64,000 bases of DNA, from positions 62,001 through 126,000 of the forward strand of contig JAFIFU010000002.1 of assembly GCA_020831885.1 (NCBI GenBank), in the 5' to 3' direction. A program made the translations under genes and the position numbers. Shown here in pieces: positions 30,639 to 40,923 of this stretch. Under the pieces are notes generated by a model. It was not told the DNA's origin. It saw only the letters and a program-made list of their open reading frames with translations, and made no database searches. The first letter of the stretch is position 1. Every line of letters starts with the position of its first letter. The stretch is from Ectothiorhodospiraceae bacterium. GTDB lineage: Bacteria > Pseudomonadota > Gammaproteobacteria > Nitrococcales > Aquisalimonadaceae.

Positions 30639-31595
30639 TCAGGCCTTGTAATTGCCGTAGCGCATCAGGCGCTGGTAGCGGTGCTCGAGCAACTGATCGG
30701 TTTCCAGGGCGTCCAACTCCCCGAGCTGCTCCAGCAGTTGATCCTTGAGTGTGGCCGCCATGGCATCCGGATCCCGGTGCGCGCCCCCCAGCGGTTCATC
30801 CACCACAGCATCGATCAGCGCCAACTCCTTGAGCCGGCGCGCGGTAATGCCCATGGCCTCGGCGGCATCCTGAGCGCGATCGGCGCTCTTCCAGAGGATC
30901 GAGGCGCAGCCTTCGGGGGAGATCACGGCATACGTGCTGTAGCTGAGCATCAGCACGCGGTCGCCGACGCCGATGGCCAGCGCTCCGCCGGAACCGCCCT
31001 CGCCCACGACCGTACAGACGATCGGCGTCCTGAGGCCCGCCATCTCCTGCAGGTTTCGGGCAATGGCCTCACTCTGACCACGCTCCTCGGCTCCGACCCC
31101 CGGGTAGGCGCCCGGCGTATCGATGAAGGTGAAAATGGGCAGACGGAAACGCTCGGCCATCTGCATCAGCCGGAGCGCCTTGCGATAGCCTTCCGGGCGG
31201 GGCATGCCGAAGTTGCGCCGGATCTTCTCCTTGGTGTCACGCCCCTTCTGATGCCCGATCACCATCACCGGACGGCCATCCAGGCGCGCGACGCCGCCCA
31301 CAATGGCGGGATCGTCAGCGAAGGCGCGGTCCCCGTGCAATTCCTCGAATTCGGTGAAAACAGCCGCCACATAATCCAGCGTATAGGGGCGCTGCGGATG
31401 ACGCGCGAGCTGGGCGATCTGCCAGGAAGTGAGGCTGGAGAAAATCTGCTCGGTCAGGCTGACGCTCTTGGCCTTGAGGCGACGGATCTCCTCGCTGATG
31501 TTGAGATCGTTGTCGTCGCCGACGTAGCGAAGCTCCTCGATCTTCGCCTCCAGCTCGGCAATCGGACGTTCGAATTCGAGAAAATTCAGATTCAT
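30639..31595 (-). CDS. accA: Acetyl-CoA carboxylase carboxyltransferase subunit alpha
   Basis: 318 residues, the alpha half of the carboxyltransferase making malonyl-CoA for fatty-acid synthesis. [19 protein letters not shown] is the family start (ATG 31595; the frame is open further up but without similarity). [19 protein letters not shown] and [20 protein letters not shown] with [11 protein letters not shown] are the CoA-binding crotonase-fold elements. Last gene before dnaE in the usual dnaE-accA order; 131 bases separate them. Confidence 0.97.
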   Translation of the reverse strand: MNLNFLEFERPIAELEAKIEELRYVGDDNDLNISEEIRRLKAKSVSLTEQIFSSLTSWQIAQLARHPQRPYTLDYVAAVFTEFEELHGDRAFADDPAIVGGVARLDGRPVMVIGHQKGRDTKEKIRRNFGMPRPEGYRKALRLMQMAERFRLPIFTFIDTPGAYPGVGAEERGQSEAIARNLQEMAGLRTPIVCTVVGEGGSGGALAIGVGDRVLMLSYSTYAVISPEGCASILWKSADRAQDAAEAMGITARRLKELALIDAVVDEPLGGAHRDPDAMAATLKDQLLEQLGELDALETDQLLEHRYQRLMRYGNYKA

Positions 31596-31726
31596 GGTTT
31601 CGCCAACCGCTTGGCCATCCTGTTCGAAGCCCGGCCGACGACCGGGCAGACGCAGTACACTAACGACGGTCCGGGGCAATGACAAGCGTACCGCAATGCC
31701 CGCCCCATCACGCGACGGGATGCGGG

Positions 31727-34700
31727 CTAGTATTCCACCCGGACCGCGCCCTCCCCGGATACGGCGCCCAGGCGGCGGATGAGCTCGTCCGTGGGTCGCA
31801 CCCGCCACGCATCCCCGAGGCGCAGAACCGCCCGGGCCCCCTTGCCCGTGTACTCCATCCAGACCGGGCAGCGGCCGTCGCGGAACGTGGAGAGCGCCTG
31901 GCGCAGGGCATCCATGGCGCCGTTCCCCAACTGATCATGGCTAAGGGAGAGCACCAGCCGGCGGGCGTAGGCTTCCCGGACCTCACTGATGTCCAGCACC
32001 TTGTCCGCATTGATACGCCAGCCGTCGGAGAAGTCATCATAGCCCAGCGTTCCTTCAACCACGATCAGTTGATCCTGGTTCACCAGATGACCGAAACGCT
32101 TGTAGGCCTCGGTGAACAGCGTCACCTCGATACGGCCGGTGCGATCATCCAGCACGAGAAAGGCGATGCGCCCACCCGATTGTGTGTTGCGCGTGCGCAT
32201 GGCCATCACCAGCCCCGCCGCGGTCACCCGGCGTTCCCGCTGGCGGCCGCCTTCGCCGTTGGCCGGTGAGCCGCTGATCAGCGTGTTGATACGGCCGGTC
32301 ACCACCCGTGCCAGCTCCGTTTCATAGCGGGCGATAGGGTGGCCGGTCAGGTACAGCCCCAGGGTTTCCTTCTCCGCCTGCAGCCGGACGTCCTCCTCCC
32401 ATTCCGGCAGCACCGAATCGGCGGCCAGGGTTTCCGCGTGATCGCCGCCGTCGGGGCCGCTCAAGGCAAGGCCGAACATGTCGTTCTGCCCCATGGCCGC
32501 GTTGCGGGAATGCTGCTCGGCGGCCTTCACCGCCGGCCCGATCTGGCTCATCAGGGTGGCGCGGTTCGCTCCCAGGCCGTCCAGACAACCGGCACGTACC
32601 AGCGCCTCCAGTGTGCGCCGGTTCACCCTACGCAGATCCACACGCCGGCACAGGTCATACATGTCCCGGTAAGGGCCCCCGCTCTCCCGTTCTTCCACCA
32701 GGGTCTCGATGGCCCCCTGGCCCACACCCTTGATCGCACCGATGCCGTAAATGATGGTGGTTTCGTCCGCGGCCCGGAACTTGTAGCCGGACCGGTTGAT
32801 GTCCGGTGGCACCACCTTCAGGTTCATGTCGCGGCATTCCTCGATCAGGGTCACCACCTTGTCGGTGTGATCCATGTCAGAGGACAGCACGGCAGCCATG
32901 AACGGCGCCGGGTAATGGGCCTTGAGCCAGGCGGTCTGGTAAGACAGCAGTGCGTAAGCGGCGGAGTGGGATTTGTTGAAACCGTAACCGGCGAACTTCT
33001 CCATCAGGTCGAAGATGCCGGTGGCATGCGCCTCGCTCAGCCCGTTGGCAGTGGCCCCCTTGAGGAAGATCTCCCGCTGCTTGGCCATTTCCTCCGGCTT
33101 TTTCTTGCCCATGGCCCGTCGCAGCAGGTCGGCACCGCCCAGGGAATAACCCGCCAGCACCTGGGCGATACGCTGGACCTGTTCCTGGTACAGGATCACG
33201 CCGTAAGTGGGCTTGAGCACGGGCTCCAGATCCGGGTGGTGCAGTTCCGGGGTCGGGTAGGCCACCTTGGCATGCCCGTGTTTGCGGGCGATGAAATCAT
33301 CCACCATCCCGGACTGGAGCGGACCGGGCCGGAACAGGGCCACCAGGGCGACAATGTCCTCGAAACTGTCGGGCTGAAGGCGCTTGATCAGGTCCTTCAT
33401 GCCCCGCGATTCCAACTGGAACACCGCCGTGGTCGCACAACGCTTTAGCAGATCGAAGGTCCGCCGGTCGTCCAGGCCCACGGCATCGATGTCCAGCGGT
33501 TCCTCACCCCGCTCCCTGCGAATGGCATTCACCGCCTTGACCGTCCAGTCGATGATGGTGAGGGTGCGCAGCCCCAGGAAGTCGAACTTCACCAGGCCCA
33601 CGGCCTCCACATCATCCTTGTCGTACTGTGTGGCCAGGGAAGCACCGCCGGGCTCGCAGTACAGCGGCGAGAAATCGGTCAATGGGGACGGTGCGATGAC
33701 CACGCCCCCGGCATGCTTGCCAACGTTCCGGGCCAGACCTTCCAGCTTCATGGCCAGATCCAGCAGCGTGCCCACCTCCTCGTCGTTCTCGTATTGCTCC
33801 CGGAGGTCCGGCTCCTGCTCCAGGGCCTTCTCCAGGGTCATCCCGATCTCGAAGGGGATCAGCTTGGCGATCCGGTCCACCATCCCGTAGGGGTGGCCCA
33901 GCACCCGACCCACATCCCGCACCACGGCGCGGGCGGCCATGGTGCCGTGGGTGGCGATCTGCGAGACCTTCTCCCGGCCGTATTTGTCCGCCACGTAATC
34001 GATGACCCGGTCCCGGCCTTCCATGCAGAAATCCACATCGAAATCCGGCATGGACACACGTTCAGGATTTAGAAAACGCTCGAACAAAAGGTCGTAACGC
34101 AATGGGTCCAGGTCAGTTATTTTCAGCGCATATGCAACCAGAGAGCCGGCTCCCGAGCCCCGCCCCGGGCCCACCGGAATGCCGTTGTCCTTGGCCCACT
34201 GGATGAAGTCGGCCACGATCAGGAAGTAGCCGGGAAACCCCATTTGGTTGATGACGTCCAGTTCCCGCTGGAGACGTTCCTCGTAGAGCTTCCGCGCCTC
34301 GGCGTAGCCGGGATCATCCCGGTCCAGCAGGCGCTCCAGGCGCTCCTCCAGGCCGCGCCAGGATTCCTGCGCCAGGAACGTGTCGATGGTCATGCCATCG
34401 GGGATGGGGAAATCCGGAAGGAAGTTCTCGCCCAGGGTGATATCCAGGTTGCAGCGGCGGGCGATGGCCACGGTGTTGTCGATGGCCTCGGGGATGTCGG
34501 CGAACAGCTCCGTCATCTCCTCGGGGGTGCGGAGATATTGCTCCGGGGAATAGGTCCGGGGGCGCCGGGCATCGTCCAGGGTGCGCCCCTGGTGAATACA
34601 CACCCGCGCCTCGTGGGCTTCGAAATCCTCGGCTTTCAGGAACCGCACCGCGTTCGTGGCCACCACGGGAACACCGGCCTCGCCGGCCAGGACCACTGCG

Positions 34701-35251
34701 GCGTGCAGATGATCCTCATCTCCCGGACGGCCGCAGCGCTCCAGCTCCAGGTAGTAGCTGTCCGGAAACAGGTCAAGCCACCAGTCCAGCATACGGCGGG
34801 CCCGGGCGTGATCCCCGCCCAGCAGCGCCTTGCCCACATCACCGTCCTTGCCCCCGGAGAGGACGATCAGCCCCTCGTGATCGGCCTCGAGCCAGGACCG
34901 GGCCACCACGGGATGCTCGTCCGCCTGCTGTCCTTCCAGATAGCTGAGGGAGATAAGCCGGGTGAGCGTGGTGTAACCACGGGTGGTGGCCACGAGTGCG
35001 GTGACCCGGGAGCGGCCTTCCAGTGCCGCCGGATCCTCCACCCACAGATCAGCCCCGATCAGCGGTTTCACGCCGGCCCCCAGGCAGGCCTGGTAGAACT
35101 TGACCATGCCGAACAGGTTGCCCTGGTCCGTGATCGCCAGCGCGGGCATGCCGGACTCCGCCACGGCCTTCACCAGCGGCTTGATGCGGACGATGCCGTC
35201 CACCAGCGAGTATTCGGTATGCAGATTGAGGTGTACGAAGGTTTTCGACAT
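31727..35251 (-). CDS. dnaE: DNA polymerase III subunit alpha
   Basis: 1174 residues, the replicative polymerase. The N-terminal PHP domain begins [16 protein letters not shown]. The polymerase active-site aspartates lie in [19 protein letters not shown] (about 400). Finger, beta-clamp-binding and helix-hairpin-helix regions follow ([18 protein letters not shown] near 830), then an OB domain near 980-1070 ([20 protein letters not shown]). Length matches DnaE1. It is normally transcribed after rnhB; here the lpxA2 cassette lies between them on the other strand. Confidence 0.97.
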   Translation of the reverse strand: MSKTFVHLNLHTEYSLVDGIVRIKPLVKAVAESGMPALAITDQGNLFGMVKFYQACLGAGVKPLIGADLWVEDPAALEGRSRVTALVATTRGYTTLTRLISLSYLEGQQADEHPVVARSWLEADHEGLIVLSGGKDGDVGKALLGGDHARARRMLDWWLDLFPDSYYLELERCGRPGDEDHLHAAVVLAGEAGVPVVATNAVRFLKAEDFEAHEARVCIHQGRTLDDARRPRTYSPEQYLRTPEEMTELFADIPEAIDNTVAIARRCNLDITLGENFLPDFPIPDGMTIDTFLAQESWRGLEERLERLLDRDDPGYAEARKLYEERLQRELDVINQMGFPGYFLIVADFIQWAKDNGIPVGPGRGSGAGSLVAYALKITDLDPLRYDLLFERFLNPERVSMPDFDVDFCMEGRDRVIDYVADKYGREKVSQIATHGTMAARAVVRDVGRVLGHPYGMVDRIAKLIPFEIGMTLEKALEQEPDLREQYENDEEVGTLLDLAMKLEGLARNVGKHAGGVVIAPSPLTDFSPLYCEPGGASLATQYDKDDVEAVGLVKFDFLGLRTLTIIDWTVKAVNAIRRERGEEPLDIDAVGLDDRRTFDLLKRCATTAVFQLESRGMKDLIKRLQPDSFEDIVALVALFRPGPLQSGMVDDFIARKHGHAKVAYPTPELHHPDLEPVLKPTYGVILYQEQVQRIAQVLAGYSLGGADLLRRAMGKKKPEEMAKQREIFLKGATANGLSEAHATGIFDLMEKFAGYGFNKSHSAAYALLSYQTAWLKAHYPAPFMAAVLSSDMDHTDKVVTLIEECRDMNLKVVPPDINRSGYKFRAADETTIIYGIGAIKGVGQGAIETLVEERESGGPYRDMYDLCRRVDLRRVNRRTLEALVRAGCLDGLGANRATLMSQIGPAVKAAEQHSRNAAMGQNDMFGLALSGPDGGDHAETLAADSVLPEWEEDVRLQAEKETLGLYLTGHPIARYETELARVVTGRINTLISGSPANGEGGRQRERRVTAAGLVMAMRTRNTQSGGRIAFLVLDDRTGRIEVTLFTEAYKRFGHLVNQDQLIVVEGTLGYDDFSDGWRINADKVLDISEVREAYARRLVLSLSHDQLGNGAMDALRQALSTFRDGRCPVWMEYTGKGARAVLRLGDAWRVRPTDELIRRLGAVSGEGAVRVEY

Positions 35252-35308
35252 GCTCGACTTCGGCTCGGGCTTGCTTCATCCTTGCCGGCGGCAACAGGCC
35301 TGCTGCGC

Positions 35309-35337
35309 CTGAACCGGGCGAAACTGCCGTGTATTAT
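35309..35337 (+). promoter_or_regulatory. Possible promoter of the lpxA2 cassette
   Basis: CTGAAC (35309-35314) and TATTAT (35332-35337) are 17 bases apart, in the 163-base gap that divides dnaE from lpxA2. The -10 is good and the -35 moderate. The start would lie near 35344, leaving a leader of about 70 bases. Its presence suggests the cassette is transcribed on its own. Confidence 0.4.
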
Positions 35338-35414
35338 GGACAAGCCGGAGCCGCACAGGAACCACGAAACCGTGCCCCTCGGCCCCTGAACCGCGCAAGC
35401 ACCTGGAAACCCAG

Positions 35415-36188
35415 ATGATTCATGAGAGCGCAAGGATCGACGTGAAGGCCCGGCTGGGCGACGATGTGCGGGTAGGCCCCTTCGCCTACATCGGTCCGGA
35501 TGTCCAGGTGGACGACGGCTGCGTGATCGGCCCCCATGTGGTCATCGAGGGCCCCACCCGCATCGGGCGGGACAACCGTATCGGCCCGCACGCCGTTCTG
35601 GGACAGCCGCCGCAGGATACCAGCTATCGCGGCGAACCTACACGGCTGGAGATCGGCGAGCGCAACACGATCCGTGAATTCGTCACCATCCACCGGGCCA
35701 GCACGAAGGAAGACCTGGTCACCCGGGTGGGCAGCGACAACATGTTCATGGCCTACAGCCATATCGGCCACGACTGCCGCGTGGGGAACCACGTCACCCT
35801 GGCCAACGCCGCCACACTGGCCGGCCATGTCACCGTGGAAGATCATGTGATCATCGCCGGGCTGTGCGCCATCCATCAGTTCGCCCGGATCGGCGCCTAC
35901 GCCATGCTGGGAGGCGGCACCATGGCCTCCATGGATATCCCCCCCTATGCCATGGCGTCGGGCAATCACGCCAAACTCTACGGGCTGAACCGCCGGGGGC
36001 TGCAGCGAAACGGCTTCAACGGCGAGGAGATCCGCCAGCTACGCAAGGCCTATCGACTGCTGTTCCAATCGGGCCTGCGGCTGGAACAGGCTCTGGAACG
36101 GATTGCCGACGACGAGACACTGGACAGTCCCCGGGTGGATTATCTGCTGGCGTTCATCCGCCACAGCAAGCGGGGGATCACCCGATGA
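35415..36188 (+). CDS. Second LpxA-type UDP-GlcNAc (or UDP-GlcNAc3N) acyltransferase
   Basis: 257 residues; left-handed beta-helix hexapeptide repeats (about 1-185) and the C-terminal helical domain of LpxA are both complete, ending SKRGITR. The catalytic His119 (E. coli His125) is in SHIGHDC, with Gln-Asp of PPQDTSY kept. Aligned by eye, E. coli Lys76 is Ser70 here and the chain-length ruler position 173 is Gly167, as in the C14-specific E. coli enzyme. LpxA transfers 3-hydroxyacyl from ACP to position 3 of the sugar nucleotide. It overlaps the next gene by ATGA. With the two genes downstream, it probably acylates the 3-amino sugar, giving an amide. An O-antigen acyl- or acetyltransferase is less likely because of the LpxA-type C-terminal domain. 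Confidence 0.85.
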   Translation: MIHESARIDVKARLGDDVRVGPFAYIGPDVQVDDGCVIGPHVVIEGPTRIGRDNRIGPHAVLGQPPQDTSYRGEPTRLEIGERNTIREFVTIHRASTKEDLVTRVGSDNMFMAYSHIGHDCRVGNHVTLANAATLAGHVTVEDHVIIAGLCAIHQFARIGAYAMLGGGTMASMDIPPYAMASGNHAKLYGLNRRGLQRNGFNGEEIRQLRKAYRLLFQSGLRLEQALERIADDETLDSPRVDYLLAFIRHSKRGITR

Positions 36189-37156
36189 AGCCATTGCGTG
36201 CCGCCGTCGTGGGTGCGGGCTATCTGGGCCGATTCCATGCCCAGAAATACGCTGCCCTTCCCGAGGCGGAGTTGATCGCGGTGGTGGACAGCGACCGGGA
36301 CCGGGCCAGCCAGGTGGCTGCAGAACTGGGCTGTCAGGCCCTGACCGATTACCGGGAACTGCCCGGCCAGGTGGATGTGGCGAGCATCGTGGTCCCGACA
36401 CGACTGCACCACCAGGCCGCCACCACCCTGCTGAAGCAGAACATCCATGTGCTGGTGGAAAAGCCGATAACGGTGACCCTGGACGAGGCGGAAGCACTGA
36501 TCCGGTTGGCGGCGGAGCGGGATCTGCGACTGCAGGTAGGCCACCTGGAGCGCTTCAATCCGGCGGTGCAGGCCCTGGTGGACATGGTCTCGGTGCCCAT
36601 GTTCATCGAATCCCACCGGCTTGCGCCATATAATCCCCGCGGCGCGGATGTCAGCGTGGTCCTGGATCTGATGATTCACGACATCGACATCATCCTGAAT
36701 GTGGTGGGTCAGCCCCTGGCCCGCATCGATGCCAACGGGGTGGCGGTGATCTCCAACGATGTGGACATCGCCAACGCACGCCTGCAGTTCGACAACGGCT
36801 GCGTGGCCAACGTGACCGCCAGCCGTGTCAGCCAGAAGAGTGAACGGAAAATGCGGCTGTTCCAGCCCAGCGCCTACATCGCGCTGGATTTCCAGCGCCG
36901 CAGCCTGGACATCCGGCGCAAGGGTGACGGCGAGCAGGCGCCCGGCATTCCCAGCATCCTGAGCGAGCAGCGGGCGTTCGAGGGCGGCGATGCCATTCTG
37001 GCTGAGATCCGGGCTTTTCTGCACAGCGTGCGTACCGGTTCCCGCCCCATTGTCAGCGGCGAGGACGGTCGTCAGGCCCTGGCCACGGCCATCGAGATCA
37101 CGCGACAGTTGAACGCCAATCCCCTGCCCGGTCAGCCTGCCCACGGACCGATCTGA
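36185..37156 (+). CDS. Gfo/Idh/MocA oxidoreductase, GnnA-like (UDP-GlcNAc 3-dehydrogenase)
   Basis: 323 residues. The NAD-binding fold starts AAVVGAGYLGRFHAQKY (about 6-22); LVEKPITVTLDEAE carries the conserved Lys93 and DLMIHDIDII the catalytic His165. GnnA of Acidithiobacillus ferrooxidans, of the same family, oxidises C3 of UDP-GlcNAc to a ketone with NAD. The four-base overlap with lpxA2 and the downstream aminotransferase match that pathway. The Gfo/Idh family also includes WlbA/WbpB types acting on UDP-GlcNAc uronic acids; the absence of other O-antigen genes argues against this. Function is inferred from family and context. Confidence 0.78.
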   Translation: MKPLRAAVVGAGYLGRFHAQKYAALPEAELIAVVDSDRDRASQVAAELGCQALTDYRELPGQVDVASIVVPTRLHHQAATTLLKQNIHVLVEKPITVTLDEAEALIRLAAERDLRLQVGHLERFNPAVQALVDMVSVPMFIESHRLAPYNPRGADVSVVLDLMIHDIDIILNVVGQPLARIDANGVAVISNDVDIANARLQFDNGCVANVTASRVSQKSERKMRLFQPSAYIALDFQRRSLDIRRKGDGEQAPGIPSILSEQRAFEGGDAILAEIRAFLHSVRTGSRPIVSGEDGRQALATAIEITRQLNANPLPGQPAHGPI

Positions 37157-37175
37157 CCCCGGAGGAACCCTGTAT

Positions 37176-38276
37176 ATGATTCCCATGGTGGACCTGAAGG
37201 CCCAGTACGCGGAGATTCGCGAGGAGATCGAAGCCGGTTTCAGCGAGGTTCTGGATTCGGGGCAATTCATCTTCGGCCCCCAGGGCCAGGCCCTGGAGGC
37301 GGAAATCGCGGAGTTTCTCGGCGTACCCCATGCCGTGTCCTGCGCATCCGGAACCGATGCGCTGCACCTGGCCCTGGCCGCCGCCGGCATCGGGCCCGGG
37401 GACGAGGTCATCACCTCCGCGTTCACCTTCATCGCCACCGCCGAAGCGATCCGCTATGTGGGGGCCACACCGGTCTTCGTGGATATCGACGCCCACAGTT
37501 TCAATATGGACCTGGGGCAAGTGGAGGCGGCCGTTACCCAGCGTACCCGGGCGGTCCTGCCGGTGCACCTGTTCGGCCAGCCGGTGGACATGCCAGAGCT
37601 CCAGCGGATCGCTGCCAAGCACGAGCTGCGCATCATTGAGGACTGCGCCCAATCCTTCGGCGCCCAGTGGAACGGGGTCATGACCGGTGGCTTCGGCCTG
37701 GCAGGTTGTTTCAGTTTCTTTCCTAGCAAGAACCTGGGCGGCTACGGCGACGGCGGCCTCGTGGCCACGGGGTCGGAAGCCATGGCCGAGGAACTGCGTG
37801 TACTCCGGAACCACGGCAGCCGCGAACGCTATCACCATCACGTGATCGGCTATAACAGCCGCCTGGACGAGATCCAGGCCATGATTCTCCGGAGCAAGCT
37901 GAGACGGATCGGCAGTTATAACGAACGCCGGCGTCACGTGGCCCGGATCTACAACGAGCGCCTGGCGGAGCTGCCGGGCCTGCGGACGCCGTGGGAGGAT
38001 GCGGAGGGCTATCACGTCTATCACCAGTACACCATCCTGGTGGAGGACCGTGCCCGCGTCATGGCTGCCCTGCGGGATGCCGATGTGGCCTGTGCCATCT
38101 ATTATCCGGTGCCGCTCCATCGCCAGGAGGTGTTCCGGGATGCGTACGCCGGGCTGAGCCTGCCGGTCACCGAGCGGGTGGCGCAGGAATGCCTGTCTCT
38201 GCCCATGTACCCGGAACTGACCGAGGAGCAGATCCGCACGGTCACCGATGCGGTGACCGCCGCCACACGCGGCTGA
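37176..38276 (+). CDS. DegT/DnrJ/EryC1 aminotransferase, GnnB-like
   Basis: A 366-residue PLP enzyme of the sugar-aminotransferase class. The start MIPMVDLKAQYAEIREEI, the phosphate-binding CASGTDALHLAL (about 56-67), Asp156 in RIIEDCAQSFGA and the PLP lysine Lys185 in FFPSKNLGGYGDGG are clear. A GGAGGAA ribosome site precedes the ATG. GnnB transfers an amino group from glutamate to the 3-keto sugar nucleotide made by GnnA. It lies 19 bases after the oxidoreductase, the last gene of the plus-strand cassette, and converges on rnhB. WlbC/WbpE-type enzymes are the alternative. Confidence 0.8.
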   Translation: MIPMVDLKAQYAEIREEIEAGFSEVLDSGQFIFGPQGQALEAEIAEFLGVPHAVSCASGTDALHLALAAAGIGPGDEVITSAFTFIATAEAIRYVGATPVFVDIDAHSFNMDLGQVEAAVTQRTRAVLPVHLFGQPVDMPELQRIAAKHELRIIEDCAQSFGAQWNGVMTGGFGLAGCFSFFPSKNLGGYGDGGLVATGSEAMAEELRVLRNHGSRERYHHHVIGYNSRLDEIQAMILRSKLRRIGSYNERRRHVARIYNERLAELPGLRTPWEDAEGYHVYHQYTILVEDRARVMAALRDADVACAIYYPVPLHRQEVFRDAYAGLSLPVTERVAQECLSLPMYPELTEEQIRTVTDAVTAATRG

Positions 38277-38329
38277 CACCCAGGTTCGAACCGGCGGTGA
38301 GGAAACCTGTCCTGGCTTTATAGATTCAT

Positions 38330-38962
38330 TTAAAAGTCCAATTCAAGTTCCTGAATACTCATGGATTTTCGCACCGGCGCAAACGAGCGCCGATGCTCGG
38401 GACAGGGGCCCAGCCGGCGCAGAGCCTGGATGTGTTCCCGCGTCGGATATCCCTTGTGGCGTGCGAAACCGTACTGGGGATAACGCTGGTCCAGCGCCGA
38501 CATCCAGGCATCCCGCCAGACCTTGGCCAGGATCGAGGCGGCACTGATGGCGGGTTCGATGCCGTCGCCACCCACCAGCGCCCGGGCCGGCAAATCCACC
38601 CCCGAGGGCACGCGGTTGCCGTCCACGAGCACTTCCCCCGGCCTGACGGGCAACAGGGTAATCGCGGTACACATGGCCTGCATGGTGGCCTGGTAAATGT
38701 TCACCTGGTCGATACGTTCGGGGCCGCAGGGCACCACCGACCAGGCTAGCGCCCGGAGCCGGATCGCGTCCGCCAGCCGCTCCCGCCGCCTGGCGGTCAA
38801 CCGCTTTGAATCCGCCAGCCCCGGAATCGGATCCTCCGGGTCCAGCACCACGGCCGCGACCACCACCGGTCCGGCCAGGGGTCCCCGCCCTGCTTCATCC
38901 ACTCCCGCACTGAGCGCGGCTGGCTTCCGTGACAAACCGGTGCCACCGGTTTCCGGTTTCAC
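38330..38962 (-). CDS. rnhB: Ribonuclease HII
   Basis: 210 residues. It nicks RNA-DNA hybrids at embedded ribonucleotides. The N-terminal [16 protein letters not shown] holds the Asp-Glu catalytic pair, and [13 protein letters not shown] with [15 protein letters not shown] are further family motifs. Four-base overlap with lpxB. In most relatives dnaE follows directly; here the opposing cassette ends 53 bases away. Confidence 0.96.
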   Translation of the reverse strand: MKPETGGTGLSRKPAALSAGVDEAGRGPLAGPVVVAAVVLDPEDPIPGLADSKRLTARRRERLADAIRLRALAWSVVPCGPERIDQVNIYQATMQAMCTAITLLPVRPGEVLVDGNRVPSGVDLPARALVGGDGIEPAISAASILAKVWRDAWMSALDQRYPQYGFARHKGYPTREHIQALRRLGPCPEHRRSFAPVRKSMSIQELELDF

Positions 38963-40128
38963 TGGCTACCCCCCCGATCCCCGCGATAGAGTCCGTCCAC
39001 CGCCGCTGCCGCCTGGCGGCTGGCGTCGCGCCGGAGCAGTTGGTGCAGTTCAACGAACCGTTTGACCTGCTGTTGCCGCTGCTCCGGCGCTTCCAGCAAC
39101 GCCAGCAGAGCGGGCCCGAGCCGTTCCGGCACGGCATCCTGCTGGGCGAACTCCGGGATGAGTGCCTCTCCGGCGATCAGATTGGGCATGGCGAAATACG
39201 GCACTTTGATCAACCGCCTGGCGAGCCAACCGGTCAACGGGGACACCTTGTACGCCACCACCATGGGCCGCTTGTGCAGCATCGTCTCCAGGGAGGCGGT
39301 ACCGGACGCAAGGAGTACGGCGTCCGCGGCCGCCATGCAGTGACGGGACCGCCCGGTTATCAGGCGGATATCAAGACCGCTGCAGCCCTGCAACAAGGCT
39401 TCCATCTGTGTGCGGATCCGGGGCGTGGCGCAGGGAACAAGGAAGCGCACACCGGGCCGCTGTCGACTCAGCCACCGGGCTGTGTCCAGGAACACCGGCC
39501 CCAGCGCCATCACCTCGCTCAACCGGCTGCCGGGCAACAAAGCGACCACGGGCGACTCATCCGGGTCCGGATCCAGCTCCAGCTCCAGCTCCAGCGCCCG
39601 GCGCGCTGCCGTCCGGTCCGGTTCCATGGGTATCTCATCGGCCAGGGGGTGACCGACGAAAGTCACCGGCACCTGATGGCGGCGGAAAAACTCCACTTCA
39701 AAGGGGAAAATGCTGAGCATCAAATCCACGGAACGGCGAATGGTCTTCACCCTGCCCTGCCGCCAGGCCCAGACGGTGGGGCTGACATAATGCACCGTCG
39801 GGATCCCCGCCCGACGGAGGCGACGTTCCACCCCCAGGTTGAAATCCGGCGCATCGATACCGATGAAGAGATCCGGTGGCTCATTCAGCAGGCGACGGCA
39901 GACATCGGCCCGTATACGCAGCAACCGGGGCAGATGACGCAGCACTTCAACCAGCCCCATGACGGACAGCGCTTCCATCGGGTGCCAGCATTCCAGGCCC
40001 TGAGCGAGCATGCCCTCGCCGCCAATGCCGACGAACTCGGCGTCCGGGTGTAACAGGCGGAGCTCCCGCATCAGGCCCGCGCCAAGATAATCCCCGGATA
40101 GCTCACCCGCGACGATCCCGATACGCAT
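38959..40128 (-). CDS. lpxB: Lipid-A-disaccharide synthase
   Basis: 389 residues, a GT19 glycosyltransferase that joins UDP-2,3-diacyl-glucosamine and lipid [24 protein letters not shown] is the family N-terminus; [10 protein letters not shown] and [21 protein letters not shown] follow. An in-frame GTG lies at 40143, but ATG 40128 gives the canonical start. It begins 24 bases after the lpxA1 stop. Confidence 0.95.
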   Translation of the reverse strand: MRIGIVAGELSGDYLGAGLMRELRLLHPDAEFVGIGGEGMLAQGLECWHPMEALSVMGLVEVLRHLPRLLRIRADVCRRLLNEPPDLFIGIDAPDFNLGVERRLRRAGIPTVHYVSPTVWAWRQGRVKTIRRSVDLMLSIFPFEVEFFRRHQVPVTFVGHPLADEIPMEPDRTAARRALELELELDPDPDESPVVALLPGSRLSEVMALGPVFLDTARWLSRQRPGVRFLVPCATPRIRTQMEALLQGCSGLDIRLITGRSRHCMAAADAVLLASGTASLETMLHKRPMVVAYKVSPLTGWLARRLIKVPYFAMPNLIAGEALIPEFAQQDAVPERLGPALLALLEAPEQRQQQVKRFVELHQLLRRDASRQAAAAVDGLYRGDRGGSQ

Positions 40129-40152
40129 CAGCCGGTGCCCCACCCGAAAGGC

Positions 40153-40923
40153 TCAGCGGACAATGCCGCGGCCTTCCTCGGACAGAAAATCCACCAGAAC
40201 CTGCAGTTCCCCGCTCTCGTCCGCCATAGGGCGCAGGGTCTCCAACGCCTGTTCCAGCCGAAGACCCTGCTTGTACAGCACACGGTATGCCCGGCGCACG
40301 GCCTGCACCGCTTCCTTGCTGTACCCGCAACGCCGCAGCCCCTCGCTGTTGACACCGTGGGGCTCGGCCGGATTGCCGGCCACGGTGACAAAGGGCGGTA
40401 CGTCCTGTTTCACGGCGCTGCCCATGGAAGAGAAGCTGTGGGCGCCAATGCGGCAGAACTGATGGACCAGGGTGAAGCCGCCGAGGATCACATCGTCCGA
40501 CACCCGCACGTGCCCCGCCAGTGAGGCGCCATTGGCAAAGACCGTGCGATCGCCGATCCTGCAGTCGTGGGCGATGTGCACATAGGCCATGATCCAGTTG
40601 TCATCGCCGATGGTGGTCACCCCGCTGTCCTGGACCGTGCCCCGGTTGATGGTGACGAACTCCCGGATCGTGTTGCGGTTACCGATCTCCAGTAGGGTCT
40701 CCTCGCCCGTATACTTCTTGTCCTGGGGGTCGGCACCAATGGACGCGTACTGATAGATGCGGTTCCCCGCGCCCATCCGGGTGGGCCCCTGGATCGTCAC
40801 GTGAGGCCCGATCCGGCAGTCATCACCGATCTCGACACCGGCGCCGATGACGGTGTAGGCATCGATGCTCACATTGCGCCCGATTCGCGCTGTCGGGTCG
40901 ATAAGCGCTGTCTCGTGTATCAA
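40153..40923 (-). CDS. lpxA: UDP-GlcNAc 3-O-acyltransferase LpxA (canonical copy)
   Basis: 256 residues, the first lipid A enzyme: it moves a 3-hydroxyacyl chain from ACP to UDP-GlcNAc. The family start [15 protein letters not shown] uses codon TTG at 40923, which overlaps the fabZ stop (TTGA); no in-frame ATG sits at the right place. Catalytic His119 is in VHIAHDC. Lys70 (E. coli 76) is kept. The ruler residue (E. coli 173) is Met167 in FSSMGSAV, as in the C10-selective Pseudomonas aeruginosa enzyme, predicting short 3-hydroxyacyl chains. E. coli His99 is Asn here (VTINRGT). Located between fabZ and lpxB as usual. Confidence 0.93.
   Translation of the reverse strand: MIHETALIDPTARIGRNVSIDAYTVIGAGVEIGDDCRIGPHVTIQGPTRMGAGNRIYQYASIGADPQDKKYTGEETLLEIGNRNTIREFVTINRGTVQDSGVTTIGDDNWIMAYVHIAHDCRIGDRTVFANGASLAGHVRVSDDVILGGFTLVHQFCRIGAHSFSSMGSAVKQDVPPFVTVAGNPAEPHGVNSEGLRRCGYSKEAVQAVRRAYRVLYKQGLRLEQALETLRPMADESGELQVLVDFLSEEGRGIVR

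Noticed and set aside
38281..38309. CAGGTT/AACCTG inverted repeat as a terminator between gnnB-like gene and rnhB
   Set aside because: Stem of only six pairs with a 17-base loop and no clear T-run; too weak to report as a terminator.
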